In this document: piece after piece, positions 32,946 through 44,461 of the stretch
Layout of the letters: every line of letters begins with the position of its first letter
Position numbering within the stretch: the first letter of the stretch is position 1
From: Clarkia xantiana subsp. parviflora
Taxonomy: Eukaryota > Streptophyta > Magnoliopsida > Myrtales > Onagraceae
Direction of reading: 5' to 3'
Assembly: GCA_036873135.1 (NCBI GenBank)
Contig: JAPTYO010000005.1
Span: 16,760,666 to 16,824,665 of the forward strand
Length of the DNA: 64,000 bases
The notes under the pieces: model-generated
Told to the model about the DNA's origin: nothing
What the model saw: only the letters and a program-made list of their open reading frames with translations
The model's database searches: none
Position numbers and translations under genes: made by a program

Positions 32946-33145
32946 TGTATGTTGGGTTTCTTCGTGTTGATAGGGTGGCCTTGTGGGTCTTATGTCCCCT
33001 TTATCGTCGGAAGGATTATCCTTATGGATTTTTCCCTTTTTGGTTAAAATGGTGGCCATGTGGGTCTTATGTCCCTTTTTGGTTGGAAGGGTTGTCCTTA
33101 TAGATCTTCCTTTTTTTATATGTAGGGGTTGTCCTGTGGATCTTC
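32946..33145. repeat. X tandem-repeat array, left fragment
   Basis: Repeats of GGTTGGAAGGGTTGTCCTTA and TGTGGGTCTTATGTCCC with TTCCCTTTTT spacers. They match the longer array at 53458-54010. It is cut by the copia C LTR at 33146. Confidence 0.82.
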
Positions 33146-33743
33146 TAATAGATTACGGGGAGTAATCACTACAAATACTAAAACCATGGTACATGCTAGT
33201 TATCAAAATTACGCAGCGGAGATTCGCACATACCTTGACAATAGTCCGTAGTCCCAAGATCCTTGCAGGAGGGAATTCACGGTCCTCCGGTCGGCACCTG
33301 TAGAGGTTCTTGTGAAGGAAACCCTACGCGGTGTATTCTCCACAGCAAAGCCTCAGATCGATTCTTGGCAAGGGGAGAATCTCCTGAGTATTTGCTCGAA
33401 GGCAAATTGGCACACCCTTGGTGTCTTGTGTGGTTCGGCCGAAGTGGGTGTTTCTGGGGGAAGGGTTTTCTCTCTAATCACCACTTAATGGGAATTGTGA
33501 TTAACCCAAGTAAAACCCCTAACTCCCCATATATATAGGATGTGTAAAGTGGACAAAAGTCCACTTTACCCCCACCTAGTAATTCGGTCGTCCTATGTAT
33601 AAGGGAGGCCCAATTTTGGGCCTCCCGTGCCAATTGGTATTTGGGTCTAGCCAAATATCCTAATGTAACATGTACCCAATTAACTTGGGTAACATATAAT
33701 TATAATGGCTTCCATTTACGGCGCCCATCACCATATGCTTACA
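33146..33743 (-). repeat. Copia C 3' LTR
   Basis: 598 bp. Minus strand begins TGTAAGCATATGG after the polypurine tract and ends CCCCGTAATCTATTA. It is related to the A/B LTR at both ends but differs in the middle. The last 175 bases recur at 53283-53457. Confidence 0.88.
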
Positions 33744-34840
33744 GCTCCCACTCGCCGAAATGGGAGGGTGCCTGTTAATGTATTGTGGTCCAAATCTGCA
33801 TCAACATTTCACTCATTTGATCTCGTCATTTGCTTCCAAATAGTTCATACGGGGTTTGACATGCGACCGGCGGACACGACGGGCATCGTGCTACTCATCT
33901 GTTAGGAGTGTTGTAGCGCTCGCGGAACGTTGATTCCCTTTTCTCCAATCAACCTGTTATAAACAACATTTATATAGTGTCGCGATGTATCCTAGGTCAA
34001 CTGATAATTCTCCTTTTGCCTAGTTTCCTCATAGGAACACTTCTCCAAGGCATCCGTACAAGTATTCACAACCTTCAACTAATATCCAGTTGGTGACCAC
34101 CTTTTGAATACAAGAGTCGGTGAAATACAGGTGAACTTGACCATCCCCATCGCTCATATGCTTAGTCAAACCCAACCGGTTTCTAAAGACGTGGTCACTG
34201 GGCCTATTTTTTCAGCACTACGCTCGTACGCCGGGAAGCGAACATTGAGCCTGACCTTAGATATGAGTTCCGAGTCAGCGAGGATACTTTGGGCGCCTCT
34301 TCATAAGGCTCCCGGGATCATTCACACGCTCGAGGTGAAGAAGTTTCGCCCGCTAGAATCACGAGGATTCTTATCTAGCACAACCGAGCTGTGACCCAGT
34401 AGTCGAACATGGCACACGCAGTATGAAGCACGCGTCGATAGCATACTTGAACGTTTAAGTTCAAAGGAATGGGATATGTCAAACATGATATCAGAGATTC
34501 TCATTTGGCCCAGAATGTGGATTAATGACGAACGAAGTTCATCACGGCGATTTGCAAAACGAAGATCATGTCGAGTTACTTCGAGACTAGATGATCGTCT
34601 TACGTAATTAGGTTTATTCCCCTGACTGTTAGTCAATCTTGCTCGGTAGAGGCCTCCCTCCATCGTAAGTGACCGTACCTGTGTGACGAGGTAAGGTCCA
34701 CATTCGACTTTGTTTACGGACCGTAAATCTGATGTACTCAAACATTATGAAGTTGATAGATCATAAACTCAATTGCAATTCTTTCGTATAAAAAAATGAA
34801 CTTTCAATTATCAAAATGTTATCACAGATACATGCCACTT
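33744..34840 (-). other. Copia C 3' UTR
   Basis: Polypurine tract (GGCGAGTGGGAGC, -) at 33744-33760, then 3' UTR alignable with copies A, B and D. On the plus strand (antisense to the copia) a frame at 34104-34394 contains ALRSYAGKRTLSLTLDMS and PLHKAPGIIHTLEVKKF, also found antisense in A, B and D. Confidence 0.8.
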
Positions 34841-35808
34841 TTAAACCCTACGCATTCTAAGAAGTTTTACATGTTTTTCGAATATCTCCCTGCGTACTGG
34901 TTTAGTTAATGAGTCCGCAACCATGTTATCAGTGGACAAGTATTCCAAAGTTATTATATTGTCTTCTACCACAGATTTAGCAGAAAAGTATTCTCCATCA
35001 ATGTGTTTGGTTCTACTATGGTACTTCGGATTCTTTACTGCCGCAATGGCTGCCTGACTGTCAGAGAACACCTTCACAGGTTTACTCCTGATATCGCTAT
35101 CAAGCAGCGCAGTAAGAAGCCTTTTCAGCCGGACCGCCACCTGTGCGTTCTTGGAGAGGGCTACGAATTCTGATTACATCGTGGACAACGCGACACAGGT
35201 TTGCTTCTTACTCGTCCATGAAATGGCGGCATTAGCAAGGAAAAACACTCTTCCTGTGGTGGACTTACGATCATCCGGTTCGCCGCCATCGTCGGCGTTA
35301 CTATAACCGGTCAATTCTAACTTCTTGCTCTCATAACAGGGTGCGTAGTCGGCAGTACCTTTCAGATAACGAATAATTCGTTTTACAGCCTTTAAATGTT
35401 GATAGCCAGGATTTGATTGGAAACGTGCTACTTGGCCCACAGCGTAACAGATATCCGGACGGGTGCATTGCATGGCGTACATCAAACTACCGACCATGCT
35501 TAAATACTCTGCACCCTTCATATGTTCCCGCTCTGCCAGGTTCTTGGGGCCGTCACTTTTGACAGTGCGCACCCAAACACCACCGGAGTACTCCCAGGTT
35601 TGGCATCCTGTAATCTGAACCTTTTCAACAATTTGTTGATATAGGCTTCTTGAGACATACATAATTTCCAGGTAGCCCGATCTCTAGCAATTTTAATGCC
35701 CGAGATGTACATGGTCTCTCCCGTATCTTTCATCTCAAATACAGATGCCAACCATGACTTTGACTTGTTAATATAACTCACATCGTTCGCGGCAATGAGT
35801 ATGTCGTC
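34841..35808 (-). pseudogene. pol: Copia C reverse transcriptase (C-terminal half) and RNase H
   Basis: From the G3 junction: DDILIAANDVSYINKSKSWL, MYISGIKIARDRATWKLC, EYLSMVGSLMYAMQCTRPD, YQHLKAVKRIIRYLKGTADY, then RNase H with KSTTGRVFFLANAAISW, VFSDSQAAIAAVKNPK and MVADSLTKPVRREIF. Shifts lie near 35560 and 35150. The five bases tcgtc at 35804-35808 are the target duplication of G3. Confidence 0.9.
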
Positions 35809-36524
35809 TGTTGGATCACGGTGGAACTCCGGTACGATCTTTGACGGCGATCCTAGCTCCTTTGCTCCACGCAATCCTGCAAGAGGGGATAGACCGGGCG
35901 GTGACCCAGAATTCATCTTCGATGCTTAAATTAGTATCTCGTGCAAACTGGCAAGCAGTAATCTCAAGTAATGTTCTCAAAACGTGATGTGATCTGAGGT
36001 AACCTCTGCCCTTTTATAGGCGGAGAGGTACCTCAGTTACCTGGTGAACCGTTGGGGTGGTTAGCCCATATTCCGCGTATATCGGGCACGATCCCGCCTA
36101 TCTAGGCCATGATCTCGCTTATCTTGGCCACGCCCCGCGTATCTCGGCCACGCTCCGCGTATCTCAGCCACGCTCCGCGTATCTCGGCCACGCCCCGCGT
36201 ATCTCGGCCTCATCCTCTGATAGCAAGTCCCAACTAATATCGGGGACTCAAGAGTTATCTCATTGTGTCACCGCTCGGGGCCCCTCGTCATCGTGACAGG
36301 GCCAATCATTCTCAGGGACTCATCATCGGGGCCTACTTAAAGGCATCTCATCGGGAGCATCCAGCTCACCTATCGGGACCAAATCTGTCGGACCTTTCAT
36401 CATCGGGACTCCCTCTGTCGGGACCCTTCACCTTGGTCTTCTTGACCTTCATTTTAGGGCCCAGTGGGCCTATTCACCGTTTCCTCGCCGTTAAAGGGCC
36501 TAACGACCATAGCGAAGCCCATCA
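35809..36524 (-). repeat. G3 3' LTR
   Basis: Minus strand TGATGGGCTTCGC to GTGATCCAACA, 716 bp. About five direct repeats of a 20-bp unit (core CCACGCTCCGCGTATCTCGG, plus strand) at about 36080-36210. A TATA box (CCTATAAAAGGGC, minus strand) lies near 36010. Confidence 0.93.
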
Positions 36525-36547
36525 TTTGCCCTCAAGACATGAGGGAC
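36525..36547 (-). other. G3 polypurine tract
   Basis: Minus strand ends CTTGAGGGCAAA directly before the LTR start. It corresponds to G1 4642-4664. Confidence 0.6.
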
Positions 36548-36906
36548 TTTCAGTTCGTCGTGTCTTCCAACTCCCGACCTCCCGACAGCGGAGTCGGGGA
36601 CCTTTCCCTTGGCATAGTCACTTGATACAAATCTTCTCGTTCACGCTTCCTCGATGCCTTGAGGATAACCACCAAATCCGAGGAGACTCCTCGGTTCCCC
36701 TGCCATTAAATGCAGCAGATAACGAAGCGACGTCTTTGGCACCCGTGCCTGATTTTTCGCGCCTGCTTTTTCTGAAAAAGTGCTTTTCAGGCCGTTTCAT
36801 CATTACACCCGTTACCATTCTGCACGTTCCATCTCAACGGTCCAGATCAAAACGCTTCAACTTCGACGATTCAGATCAAAGCGTCCCCTCGACTGTCCTC
36901 TTTGCC
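36548..36906 (+). other. G3 antisense-gene upstream region
   Basis: Non-coding stretch between the 3' LTR side and the TATA box of the antisense gene, alignable with G1 4282-4641. Frames running through it are not conserved. Confidence 0.5.
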
Positions 36907-36913
36907 TATAAAA
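36907..36913 (+). promoter_or_regulatory. TATA box of the G3 antisense gene
   Basis: TATAAAA in TTGCCTATAAAACCCTAACC, 175 bases before the ATG at 37088. Conserved in G1. It lies inside the element body, not in an LTR. Confidence 0.7.
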
Positions 36914-37087
36914 CCCTAACCGTGGGCACAATTTCACTTTTACCGTTTCTGAAATTTCGAAAACTCTCTGCAACTTCTAAGAACTTCAAGCTTTGCGATT
37001 TCAAAGACCCAAGTGCTCCTCCGGCTTCCTGTTCTTTCAAGCAACTTTCCGGCAACGTCAAGTTCATCCTTCCAGCCTCCAATCATC

Positions 37088-39815
37088 ATGTCTGGTAAGG
37101 ATTTCTTCTTCGTTGTTCGTATATCTTTTCCTTCATCTCTGCTTAGTTTGTTTGCAATTTCCCGGAAAACTCAATGTACCTTTCCTTGCCATGGCTGATT
37201 TCAGACAGTGGATCTAGTTCCGAGGGGAGAAAGCCCTTCAACTTCGACTATGCACTCAACGAGATTTCCAGCATTGCTTACGATGTAGCTCTCCGGGAGG
37301 GATGCATCACCTCTACCTGGGAACCTCGCTTCCCATATCCCTGGCCCCGCCTCTCGAGTAACCTTGAGGTTACTCGTCCCCGGAAAGGGGAGGTGTTTGT
37401 CTCTACGGGGCAAATATCAGCGGGGATTAGATTCCCCTTCTGTGGCAATCTGGTCGAGATGTGCCAACACTACAAGACGCATCCGACCACCTTCTCTCCC
37501 CACGTCATACGCCTGTGGAACGCCTTCCAGGTACTCTGCTTCCGACAGAAGTGGGTTTACAGCCTCAAGCTCTTCCGGACCTTCTACGGGATGAAGTGCA
37601 ACGAGGCGGGGGTCTGTGCCTTCTACCCCTGTATGCCGAAGTGGAACAAGACGCAACTCGGGTTGTGCAACTGGACCAATGACACCTGGAAGGTGGTCAA
37701 GGGTCGGGGATTCCTGGTCGACACGGGGTTCGACAACAGTGGGTGGAAGAGGAGCTACTTCTTCATCCAGAACTCCTCAATCCCTTGGCCCCGATGGGAG
37801 GTGGAAGCGGACTCTCCTCCCGCTTACCACACCTACACTGATGAAGACTTCCAGACTCTTCATCTCATCCAACTCTACCGATGGGGGGAGTCCTATACTC
37901 CCCTTGATGCCAATTCTCTCGTGGAGCGGGACCTGATGAATTCCGGGATCCGACTTCTCGACATAGTCTCCGGGGGTCAGCTCTTCGACGGCCCCTACAA
38001 TATGGTTCCCTGGGTAACATCTCTAACCTCTGTTTTTTACTTTTTGCAGCTAAGAAGGTATCCGTGCTGACCAATCTGATCCTTAAGCAGGGGGAAACCG
38101 ATGCTGTCTGCCCTACGCGGAAGAGGAAGTCAGCCAAGAAGGCTGCTGCTCCATCGGGATCTCCTTCCGCGGAGCGGCCAAAGCGGAGCCGTGTGGAGGT
38201 GGACAAGCTCTTCGACGTCCAGAACGCTGAACAAGGTAAAAAGCTCCGCCTCGCTATTAAATCGTACAGGAAGCTGGTTCCGAAGGAGTTGATTCCTTCG
38301 ACCATGGTGGCCCGCATCGCCGATGTCAAACGTGTCCTCCGAGGGGAAACTCCTCGTGTCCTGAAGGCGGGCTACTACAACTACCGCGGGAAGGACCAAT
38401 ATGTTTCCCGGCGCATTGTTTGGTGTAAGGGCCCTAACGAACATCCTGATTATGTTACTGAAGCCTCCTTTCGTCCTCTAGTTGCAGGTCACTCGGGGAC
38501 TCCGTCGGGTGCTGGAGCTTCAGCAGGTGCACCACCTTCAGCAGGGGCGCCTCCTTCAGAGGGGGCACCACTTTTCTCTGGTGGAGAGACCCCGATCGGC
38601 GAACAATTTCGTCGGGTGGAGAGCCTGGACTCCTCTGAGGAGGCTGATGAGGGCGGCTCCCTTCGCCATCGTCAGAGGACGGGGCAGTCCCCGCTGAAAC
38701 CAATCTCCAAGGGGATGCCCTCCTCGCCTTCTTCACAACAACAGCGACAACCGTCGCCCATCCACGACTTTACTCCTTCCCCAGCCCGGGGCGGGTCGGA
38801 GGCACGCCCCTCCACGACTTGTGTTGGCCCGTCTTCTCTCCCTCTCGACGGGAGTTTTTACAAGGCCTTCGACCCCGCACAGGAGGATGCTCCCTGGACC
38901 CCGATCCAAACGCTGCAAGGGGTCCGGCTCCAACAAGGGGACACATACCCGGAGCTGGCTTTACACCTGGTAGCAGGCTTAATCCTGCCTACTATGAGGT
39001 ATCCGATCTCCTTGGATCGGGAGGACATGCGCTGGGATGTAAAGGAGATGTGCATGCGTCGGATAGAGGTAGGACTTTCACTTTTCTTTTCTTCATCAAT
39101 AAGACTGGTTGCTCATCTACTAATACTTCTTTTCCTTCCTTCGCAGGAGATGGGGGACCTCAACCGTTCCATCGGGTACCTCTTCGCCTTCGAGGAGACC
39201 CTGGAACAAGAGCGGGCGGTCATAGCCAAGCTTAAGGAGGATCTCGCGGCCTCCGAGTCTTCGTGGGGAAAACTGGCCAAGGAGCAGGCCATCCTCGACC
39301 GAAAGAATCGGGACCTCCAAAAGCAAGTTCGTGACTTTGAGGGGCTCCTGAAGCGGGAGCAGCAGGAGCGGCAGGTTGTTGAGGACAAACTTGTCCTGGA
39401 AAAGAAGGCTCTAGAGGAGTGGATCGCCGAGGTTCCTGCGCAGCTGGTTGCGGCCGAGACCAAGGGCCGGGAGGATTATCGGGGGTCCGAAGACTTCCAG
39501 GCTGATGCTGTAAAGTTCTGCAGCGCGGAGGTGGAGAACACTCTCTTCAATGCAGTTGAGGAACTCCACCTGGAGTATGGCGACGCCATTAACTTCGACA
39601 AGTCTCCATCTCTCGCTCCCTTCGCGAAGAAATACTTTGCTCTCTCGGAGGAGAGTGATGAGGGGAGCACTCCTGCGATTGTTTAAGACACAGCAGAGCC
39701 TCCAAGTGCTGATGCCCCGATAATCGACCCTCCAGCGGCTGAACCTGTGGAGCCTTCTGCCACAGACCTCTTGGACCCTGTTCCCGCTGATGCTGCCGAC
39801 AAGGACCAAGCCTAA
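37088..39815 (+). CDS. G3 antisense gene (Transposase_28-like, NLS, coiled coil)
   Basis: Exons 37088-37094, 37205-37975, 38050-39068 and 39147-39815; all introns are GT-AG and the frame is continuous, giving about 821 codons. Exon 2 has the Transposase_28-like region: AGIRFPFCGNLVEMCQHY, HVIRLWNAFQVLCFRQKW, YSLKLFRTFYGM. The donor after TCCGGGG is shared with G2. Exon 3 starts with basic runs (TRKRKSAKKAA, AERPKRSRVEVD) that look like nuclear localisation signals, then a Pro/Gly/Ser-rich stretch. Exon 4 is a long coiled coil (AFEETLEQERAVIAKLKED to LEKKALEEW). An in-frame TAA at 39684-39686 would remove the last 43 residues, whose sequence still matches G1's tail (EPVEPSATDL, ADKDQA). It has its own TATA box and converges with pol. 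Function unknown. Confidence 0.85.
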
Positions 39816-39899
39816 CTGCTTATCTTTAGAGTCCTTGTACTTTCCTCATTTTTGTAATCCTCGGGCCTTTGAGCCCTTATGAATATCAAACTTTCTTAG
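39816..39899 (+). other. G3 antisense-gene 3' UTR
   Basis: Short stretch before the repeat array, matching G1 3601-3720. A TTTTTGTAATCC context near 39850 might relate to polyadenylation; this is weak. Confidence 0.4.
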
Positions 39900-40560
39900 T
39901 TCCGATTTCCCATTGCACTTCTAAAAGCGACTTTACTTACTTAAGGCGAAACCTCAACACTTAAGATATTTTCATACATCACTTAAGACGATTTAACTCC
40001 ATGCGCCACTTAAGGCGACTTAATCTCGTGCATCACTTAAGACGACTTTCTCTCGTGCACCACTTAAGGCGACTTTCTCGTGCACCACTCAAGGCGTCTT
40101 TAAAAACACTTAGAATAAATCTAAGAATCATGCATCACTCAAGACGACTTAATCCCGTGCATCACTTAAGACGACTTTAACAATACTTAGGGTAAATCTA
40201 AGAATCATGCATCACTTAAGACGAATTAATCTCGTGCATCACTTAAGACGACTTTTTCTCGTGCATCACTTAAGACGACTTTTTCTCATGCACCACTTAA
40301 GGCGACTTTTCTCGTGCACCACTCAAGGCGACTTTTCTCGTGCACCACTCAAGGCGACTAAATATTGCTTAGAATAAATCTAAGAATAATTGTGATCGGA
40401 AGCAACCTCTTTATTCATTGATGGCAAAAAATTTGCTTACATCGAATCAAACGATAAATAACTTACACCACTTAAGGCGATTTTACATTGGGCACCACTT
40501 AAGGCGACTTTTCAGCGGGCACCACTTAAGGCGACTTTTCATCGGGCACCACTTAAGGCG
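39900..40560. repeat. G3 26-bp tandem-repeat array between convergent genes
   Basis: Repeats of CTCGTGCACCACTCAAGGCG and variants (CATCACTTAAGACGACTT), broken by a spacer ACTTAGAATAAATCTAAGAA at several places. It is the reverse complement of the G1 unit. It lies between the stop of the antisense gene (39815) and the stop of pol (40569), overlapping both 3' flanks. Confidence 0.9.
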
Positions 40561-40568
40561 ACTTCTCA

Positions 40569-43500
40569 TCAAGCATGACATTTCTTCAAGTGTTCGCCAC
40601 TAAAAGAATGCTTCAATGCTCTGCCATCGAGGTCTTCCAACTTGTACGCATTCGGAGCTGGCATCCCCACGACCTTGTAAGGTCCTTCCCATTTTGGTGA
40701 CATCCTGTTGATTCGATCCAAAAGGGTAAACTCGTTGCGACGCCAAACTAGCTCCCCGACGAAGAATTGTCGGGACTTAACTCGCCGATTGTAATACCTG
40801 GCCGTCGCCAAACGCATTCGAGCCTGGACTTCGTCGGCTTCCTGCCTCTTCTCTTCGAGCAAGTCCAAATCCAGACGTCTCATTTCATCATTCTTCAAAG
40901 GCTCGTAATATCTCATCTGATGGGATGCCACAACTACCTCCACGGGAGCAACAGCCTCCGTGCAATAAACAAGGCCAAACGGAGTCTCCCCGGTTGATCG
41001 TTTGGGTGTCGTTCTAACCGCCCAAAGCACGTTTTCCAGCTCGTTCAGCCATTTGCCCTTCAAGGCATAGACCCTTTTCTTCAGGCCATCCATCATGATT
41101 TTGTTGGCTGACTCCACCTGGCCATTAGTCTGAGCATGGTGGGCAGAAGCTGTCTGATGCTCGATGTTCAACTCCTCCAGATACTCCTTCACCTGAGCCC
41201 CGTTAAACGGGGGACCATTGTCGCTGATCACCACCTTAGGAATTCCGTATCTGGATACAATATGGGTCTGGAGAAACTTGACGATCTGGTTCCCCGTCGT
41301 CTTGGCCAACGCCTTAGCCTCTATCCATTTCGAAAAATAATCGACAGCCACAAGAAAATACTTACACTGACCTTGTGCCTGCGGGAGAGGTCCCACCAAG
41401 TCGATACCCCACTGCACGAAAGGCCAAGCACTCTTGATGGATGTCAGATTAGCAGCCGGAGCCACATTACTCGGGGCGTACCTCTGGCACGCATCACAGG
41501 ATCGGACCAACGCCGTCGCCTCCTTGCTCATCGTAGGCCAATAATAGCCGAAGTTCAGCACTTTCCTCATAATGGATCGGGCCCCTTCATGACAAGACGG
41601 GACCCCTTCATGCACCTCCTTCAGGATTCGACTTGTGTCGGGCTCAGCCACACACTTCAAGTACGGAGTCGAGAACCAGCCCTTCTTGTATAGCTGATTG
41701 TCCAGCATCACATAATTAGCCGCGATCCGACGTATCCTGTCAGCTACTACTTGATTATCGGGGACTGCCCCCGTAGTCAGGTACGTGACTATTGGGGTCA
41801 TCCAAGTGGGCTCCTCCTCCGATCCTGCTTCAATAGCACACACCTGCGTCGGGTCGGTGGTCGACAAGATCACCTTCTCCAAGAAGCGCACCTTCCGATT
41901 TTCCTCCAGGGGTGCCCCCAAGGCAAATTTGCTCAAGGCATCTGCCTCCACGTTTTCCTCCCTCGGGATCTCCTCGATGTCGAAGCTTTTAAAGCTCTCC
42001 TTCAAGACTTTCACCCCGCGAAGGTACTTCCTCATCATTGGGCTCTTCACCTCGTATCGCCCTTGGAACTGGTTCACAATTAGGGTCGCGTCACATTTCA
42101 CTCTCAAGTGAACAACTCCCGTACCTTTGGCAATTTTCAGGCCCGTGATAAGAGCCTCGTACTCAGCTTCGTTGTTCGTCGCCCTAAACGTTAAGGCCAA
42201 AGCATATCGAAGCGGCTCACCTCCACCTGGTGGTATCAATACAAACCGTGCTCCTGATCCATCTGAACTCGAGGAGCCATCCGTGTACATCTCCCAAGTA
42301 TTTTCCTCGTTTGGCTGTTCTGATTGCTCTGCCATCTCTGGTTGTTCCGCTATCGAGACCTCCATGGTTGCCCCCTCTACAGGGCCCGCTTCTTCTAGAT
42401 CGGGGGCTGTAGACTCTGCTATGAAATCCGCCAATGCCTGGCCCTTAATAGCTATTCTCGGAGCAAAGTGTATGCGAAACTCACTAAGCTCGAATGCCCA
42501 TTTCACTAATCTCCCCGACGCATCAGGTCGGTTCAAAAAATGCTTCAGAGGCTGGTTCGTCAACACAGTAATCTCATGCGCATGGAAGTAAGGCCTCAGC
42601 TTCCGAGCAGTAATAATCAACGCAAAGAGATACTTCTCAACGGCGGGATAATTCATTTCAGACTTGGAAAATGCCTTGCTTACATAATAGACGGGGACTT
42701 GATTACCCTCGACAACCTTTACTAACACAGAGCTAATGGCAAATTCAGAGACAGCCCAGTAAAGATAGAGCGGCTCGCCTGGGACCGGTTTCGCCAATGG
42801 CGGGATAGTGCGAAGGTGCTGCTTGAGTGCCTGGAACGCCTCTTCACACTTGGCAGTCCACTCAAACTTCTTGTTGGCCCTCAGGACTTCAAAAAATGGA
42901 ATTGATCGGTCACTCGCCTTGGACAGGAAGCGATTCATTGCAGCCAATCGGCCATTCAACACTTGCACCTCCCGATGGTTTATCGGAGACTGCATCTCCT
43001 CGATCGCTCTCAGCTTCTCAGGGTTCACCTCAATTCCTCTTTGGCTCACCATAAAGCCCAGAAACTTTCCCGAGTGGACTCCGAAGGCGCACTTGGTCGG
43101 GTTTAAGCAAACCTGATGAAGCCTCATCCGCTCAAACGCCGTGGCTAGGTTGTGCACATGATCCTCAGCTTGTCGGGACTTCACCAGCATATCGTCCACG
43201 TAAGCCTCCATGGTTTTCCCCAGCATATTCCAAACAGCTTGTTCACCATCCGCTGGTAGGTTGCCCCGGCATTGATCAGTCTGAAAGGCATGACATCGTA
43301 GTGGTAGATATCGATGTCAACATAAAATGCTGTGTGAGGAGCATCCTCCTTAGCCATCTTGATCTGGTTATAGCCCGAGTACGCATCCATGAAGCTCAAC
43401 AACTCATGTCCCGACGTGGCAACCACCAGCTGGTCGATTCTCGGGAGCAGGTAACAATCCTTCGGGCAAGCCTTATTCAGGTTGCGGAAGTTAACACACA

Positions 43501-44461
43501 TCCGCCATTTCCCATTGCTCTTCTTCACCAGCACCGGGTTGGCAACCCAAGTCTGGAATCGGAGCTCCTTGATAAACCCAGCATCGAGCAACCTGCCCAC
43601 CTCCTGCTGGATCGCAATCCTCTTGTCTGTGCCCATCAGACGCCTTTTTTGCGCGATAGGCTTGATCGTGGGATCAATCTTCAACTCATGTACGATTATA
43701 TCGGGGCTGATTCCTGGCATGTCACTCGGAGACCAGGAAAACAGCTCCTTGAACTCCTTTAGTAGATCGATCAATTCTCGGGCTGTCTCCTCGGTCAGAG
43801 CAGACCCGATTTTCACCTTCCTCTGAGGCCCGTCAATCTCGACCTCCTTCAAGTCCTCCACGGGGGCGGGACGCCCAAACTCTTCTCTAGGATCAGCATC
43901 TGTCGGGAGGACAGTCATAGCCTCTCGTCTTTTCCTTCGGGTGGCGTTAACATAACATTTCCTGGAAGCCACCTGGTCGCCCTTGACCTCTCCGACTCCA
44001 TGGTCAGTCGGGAACTTCATCTTCTGGTGCACAGTCGAGGCAACTGCCATCAGGGGGTTGATGGTAGTTCTCCCGATAATTGCGTTGTAGGTCCCCGTGG
44101 ACTCAACTACCACAAACTCCACGTTCCTCCTCTCCGATTTCCACCCACTACCAAACTCCACTGGTAAGGTAATCACTCCTAGCGGATAGGAGGTAAAGCC
44201 AGAGAATCCGACCATCGGGAAGTTCGCCTCCTTCAGGTCTTTCTTCGTTTTCCCCATGGCCTCCAGCGCATCCATGAACAGAATATCGGAGGAGCTCCCT
44301 CCATCGATCAGAATCCGCTTCATCTCGTATCCATCCACATCCAAGGTCACGACCAAAGCGTCATCGTGTGGAGTCTCCACGCCTACGAGATCCTCCGACG
44401 AAAAGGAGATCACCATCTCTTCCTTCAGGGTCCAGGATCGGGACCTCTTACCCAGCACCAC
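40569..44461 (-). pseudogene. pol: G3 protease-RT-RNase H-aRNase H-integrase
   Basis: Protease with LIDGGSSSDILF (about 44310) and YNAIIGRTTINPL. RT with RMCVNFRNLNKACPKD, FMDAYSGYNQIKM and AYVDDMLVKS (43200). The first RNase H has lost its first Asp (YWAVSEFAISS). The archaeal-type RNase H begins MYTDGSSS near 42280 and has NNEAEYEAL, REENVEADALSK. Integrase: SCDACQRYAPS zinc finger, DDE in WGIDLVGPL, SDNGPPFNG, QVESANKIM, and the GPY/F end KWEGPYKVVG. The frame shifts once (1-base loss near 43220), 15-20 bases upstream of the YVDD codons. A second shift separates it from gag near 44465. No chromodomain. Confidence 0.93.

Larger units (their letters stand above)
31109..33145 (-). mobile_element. 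Gypsy element X, left part
   Basis: Contains the antisense gene of X (reads +) and the beginning of its tandem-repeat array. It is interrupted on the left by copia B and on the right by copia C. The element resumes at 53458 with the same repeat unit and a minus-strand gag, so X is a minus-strand gypsy element. Its far left, including the 3' LTR, lies outside the window. Confidence 0.75.

Noticed and set aside
37088..39815. Antisense gene as an envelope (env-like) gene
   Set aside because: It lies on the opposite strand to gag-pol, lacks a signal peptide and membrane anchor, and has NLS-like runs and a coiled coil instead.
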